Positions 38,003 to 39,620 of a stretch of 39,620 bases of DNA are shown here, piece by piece. The notes beneath the pieces are model-generated. The model had not been told where the DNA came from and ran no database searches. It saw nothing but the letters and a program-made list of their open reading frames with translations. The position numbers were made by a program, and so were the translations under genes. This DNA is from Candidatus Hydrogenedentota bacterium (GTDB lineage: Bacteria > Hydrogenedentota > Hydrogenedentia > Hydrogenedentales > SLHB01). The stretch's first letter is position 1. The number at the start of each line of letters is the position of its first letter. The stretch spans positions 1-39,620 of the forward strand of contig JADLGB010000266.1 of NCBI GenBank assembly GCA_020849535.1, read 5' to 3'.

Positions 38003-39184
38003 CTATAATCCGGATTTCAGGACCGCGTCGCAGATGGGTCCGCGCGACTTGTGCCCTTTCAACACCAGGTGCCCGTAATTGTGGCTGCCCCGGAGCATGC
38101 GCACGATCCAATTCAAGGCGTTGTTCGACTCATTGAGGTATGGATTGTCCACCTGCCGCGTGTCGCCCAGGCAGATACACTTGACGTTCTCGCCCATTCG
38201 CGTGAGCACGGCCCGAATCTCCGTCCGCGATAGGTTCTGGGTTTCGTCAATGATCACACAGGCATTCTCGATGTTCATCCCACGGATGAACGCCAGCGGC
38301 AGTATCTCGAACTTGTTGGGATCGTATTTGGAGTGCTCCACCTTCGGGTCGGAGAAGATCTTGTTCGCCGGGCGTATGGCGTGCAACTTGCTCGTCAGCC
38401 CGTGCAGGTAGCGGATATACGGCTCCAGCTTCTCCTCAACATCTCCGGGGAGGTAGCCCATCTTCGCGCCGATCTCGATCATCGGCTTCAGCACGTAGAT
38501 CTTGTCGAACCGCTTCTGTTCGAGCGTGAGGTACAGGGCCGCCGCCAACGCAAGGTACGTCTTGCCGAATCCGGCTTCGCTCTGCAAGGTGACCAAATCG
38601 ATGTGCCCGTTCAGCAGCAACTCGAACGCGAGATTCTGATACACCGTGCGCGGCTTCACCTTCCAGACTTCGTGTTCGTAATCTACGAGCTTCGGTCCGT
38701 CAGGCCCGTGAAACAGGGGTTTCCCCTCGTGCCACTCGAAACTGTTGGGATACCGTTCCTCTCCATCACGGATGATGCCCGTGTACAACTGGGAATCCGA
38801 CTCGAAGGGATGGGAACTCTTGAATTCCTGGCTCCGAACGCCATTGAACTCCGCCAGCAATTGCAGAATCCGGTCGTTCGTGACCAGGATCGGGTCCGCC
38901 ATGCCCCCATTCTTCACTTCCTTCAGGATCTGAAGGTCCACATTCGGGATGAGCGGTTCCGCCCCGTCGTCTTTGACGATCTGGATGACTTCCAGATTCT
39001 CGCGGATCGAGTCGATCGCCTTCGCCACCAAGTGCTGGACGCGCGGCTCCTTCTTGAGCTTATTCAACTCCAGAATCACGTGAAAGGGAATGCCGACGGC
39101 GTTCTCCTCGCCGTTACGCAGGATGCGAATGCAATTGGGGTCTTCGAGCAGGGCGTTCGTGTCGAGGATGTAGCTCTTCTTCAT
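38003..39184 (-). CDS. PIN domain-PhoH-like ATPase (PhoH2-type)
   Basis: 393 residues from ATG 39184, with GGAGG 7 bases upstream. The N-terminal PIN ribonuclease domain (1-150) starts 'SYILDTNALLEDP' with D8, and has 'ILELNKLKK' and the late acidic 'ILVTND'. The PhoH ATPase domain (about 200-390) has a P-loop 'SEAGFGKTYLAL', 'YVLKPMIEIGAKMGYLPGD', Walker B 'ACVIIDETQNL', and 'RMGENVKCICLGDTRQVD'. In mycobacteria PhoH2 is an RNA helicase/RNase in a toxin-antitoxin operon; elsewhere it is a widespread stand-alone protein, as here (no small antitoxin gene found upstream). It is cytoplasmic. The P-loop has Ser-Glu in place of the common Gly-Pro. Confidence 0.93.
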   Translation of the reverse strand: MKKSYILDTNALLEDPNCIRILRNGEENAVGIPFHVILELNKLKKEPRVQHLVAKAIDSIRENLEVIQIVKDDGAEPLIPNVDLQILKEVKNGGMADPILVTNDRILQLLAEFNGVRSQEFKSSHPFESDSQLYTGIIRDGEERYPNSFEWHEGKPLFHGPDGPKLVDYEHEVWKVKPRTVYQNLAFELLLNGHIDLVTLQSEAGFGKTYLALAAALYLTLEQKRFDKIYVLKPMIEIGAKMGYLPGDVEEKLEPYIRYLHGLTSKLHAIRPANKIFSDPKVEHSKYDPNKFEILPLAFIRGMNIENACVIIDETQNLSRTEIRAVLTRMGENVKCICLGDTRQVDNPYLNESNNALNWIVRMLRGSHNYGHLVLKGHKSRGPICDAVLKSGL

Positions 39185-39620
39185 GAGTTGCCTCCAGACT
39201 GACATGTGCGGAAGACAAACGCTGGACACAGGAGAGCGCATGCGGAAAGGTGGATTGAGATGCGGAGGAAAGGAAACTCAACGGGGCGCACGGCATTGCC
39301 TGGAGGGCCGGCATCCGTGCCGGCTCTTTGCCTGCATGAAAGACCGGGGTACAAATGCATCCACTGGCACTGGATTCGGTTTTGCCCTGTCTCTCAGTGC
39401 CCATTACCGCACTTTGCCCCTGTACCGTGCGGTACCCCGTCCAACTTCGTGATGTTCGATGTCGACCTTCCTTGGGCCCGGCAACGGCAGGTCAACTTCC
39501 CGAGTGGCTCTTGCCACCGGGCCGCCGCGCCTGTTTCGTGCGCTACGGGACTCAGGCACTCTCGATTTCGAGTGCCTCCTTCCCTGTGCTTTCAGGATAC
39601 CACACAATATGTGGGAATGC
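39185..39620. other. 436-base right-end spacer with small hairpins
   Basis: It contains GCCGGCA-TCCG-TGCCGGC (39307-39324), the palindrome GTACCG-TG-CGGTAC near 39431, and AGGCACTC-8 nt-GAGTGCCT (39554-39577). No gene with a Shine-Dalgarno or family features is seen; the 39404-39607 minus-strand frame is Arg-rich and looks non-coding. Confidence 0.55.
39554..39577. repeat. 8-bp inverted repeat near the right edge
   Basis: AGGCACTC (39554-39561) pairs with GAGTGCCT (39570-39577) across a TCGATTTC loop. It could be a terminator for a gene outside the window; there is no clear T-run. Confidence 0.4.

Noticed and set aside
39404..39607. A 67-residue minus-strand frame at the right edge
   Set aside because: Arg-rich, crosses hairpins, no start signal; it looks non-coding.

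Overview
The window is a GC-rich (roughly 60%) bacterial chromosome segment. Its style suggests a heterotrophic Gram-negative bacterium of the PVC/Planctomycete-like sphere. A Hydrogenedentota-type genome is my best guess from memory, not proven. The clues are a type II secretion pseudopilin with an H-X9-DG-like C-terminus, a DUF6600/FecR surface protein, a lone cohesin-domain protein, uroporphyrinogen-decarboxylase-superfamily and sugar-ABC genes, and short palindromic repeats between genes. No rRNA, tRNA, CRISPR array, integrase or intact insertion sequence was seen. TGA is used as a normal stop codon.

Layout. 1-3155: the end of a CorA Mg2+ channel, a GNAT acetyltransferase and an RlmI-like 23S rRNA methyltransferase. 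3197-4222: a YcgR-N/PilZ/receiver fusion. 4320-7578: a sugar ABC operon (binding protein and two permeases, no ATPase), apparently read from a leaderless promoter. 7783-10570: RluD-like pseudouridine synthase, xylulokinase and ribosomal protein bS21, all on the minus strand. 10845-12215: a Hanks-type Ser/Thr kinase fused to a tandem MshEN (c-di-GMP-type) module. 12541-16096: a FecR/DUF6600 protein with a long Ser/Arg/Pro tail and a lipoprotein with GX3 repeats.

16223-19380 is the most unusual locus: a PatA/PatG-type subtilase, a small CxxC protein, a protein resembling the non-protease part of cyanobactin PatG, and a 34-cysteine granulin-like protein with an FTAxASLYRTS N-terminus. They form a compact four-gene unit with a promoter candidate in front and a strong hairpin pair behind. 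It looks like an undescribed peptide/protein maturation system of RiPP type in which the Cys-rich protein would be the substrate.

19594-22906: a DUF3299-like protein, the pseudopilin, a PepSY-TM protein and a small membrane protein. 23020-27592: a lineage-specific array of five four-helix membrane proteins of one unrecognised family, with one very recent tandem duplication, one copy broken by a Trp-to-TGA change, and an interleaved membrane-anchored protein of unknown function. 28058-34339: a redoxin, ThiL, NAD(P)HX dehydratase, a YbbE-NamZ (beta-lactamase-fold plus DUF1343) fusion, a 65-residue orphan and a URO-D-superfamily protein. 34340-39620: a repeat-rich spacer, a zinc alcohol dehydrogenase, a cohesin protein, a four-helix membrane protein and PIN-PhoH.

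Two c-di-GMP-type modules (PilZ at 3.2-4.2 kb and MshEN at 10.8-12.2 kb) lie in one window, which hints at second-messenger control of surface functions. Starts were chosen mainly from Shine-Dalgarno spacing and gene overlap, and each entry says so where it matters.
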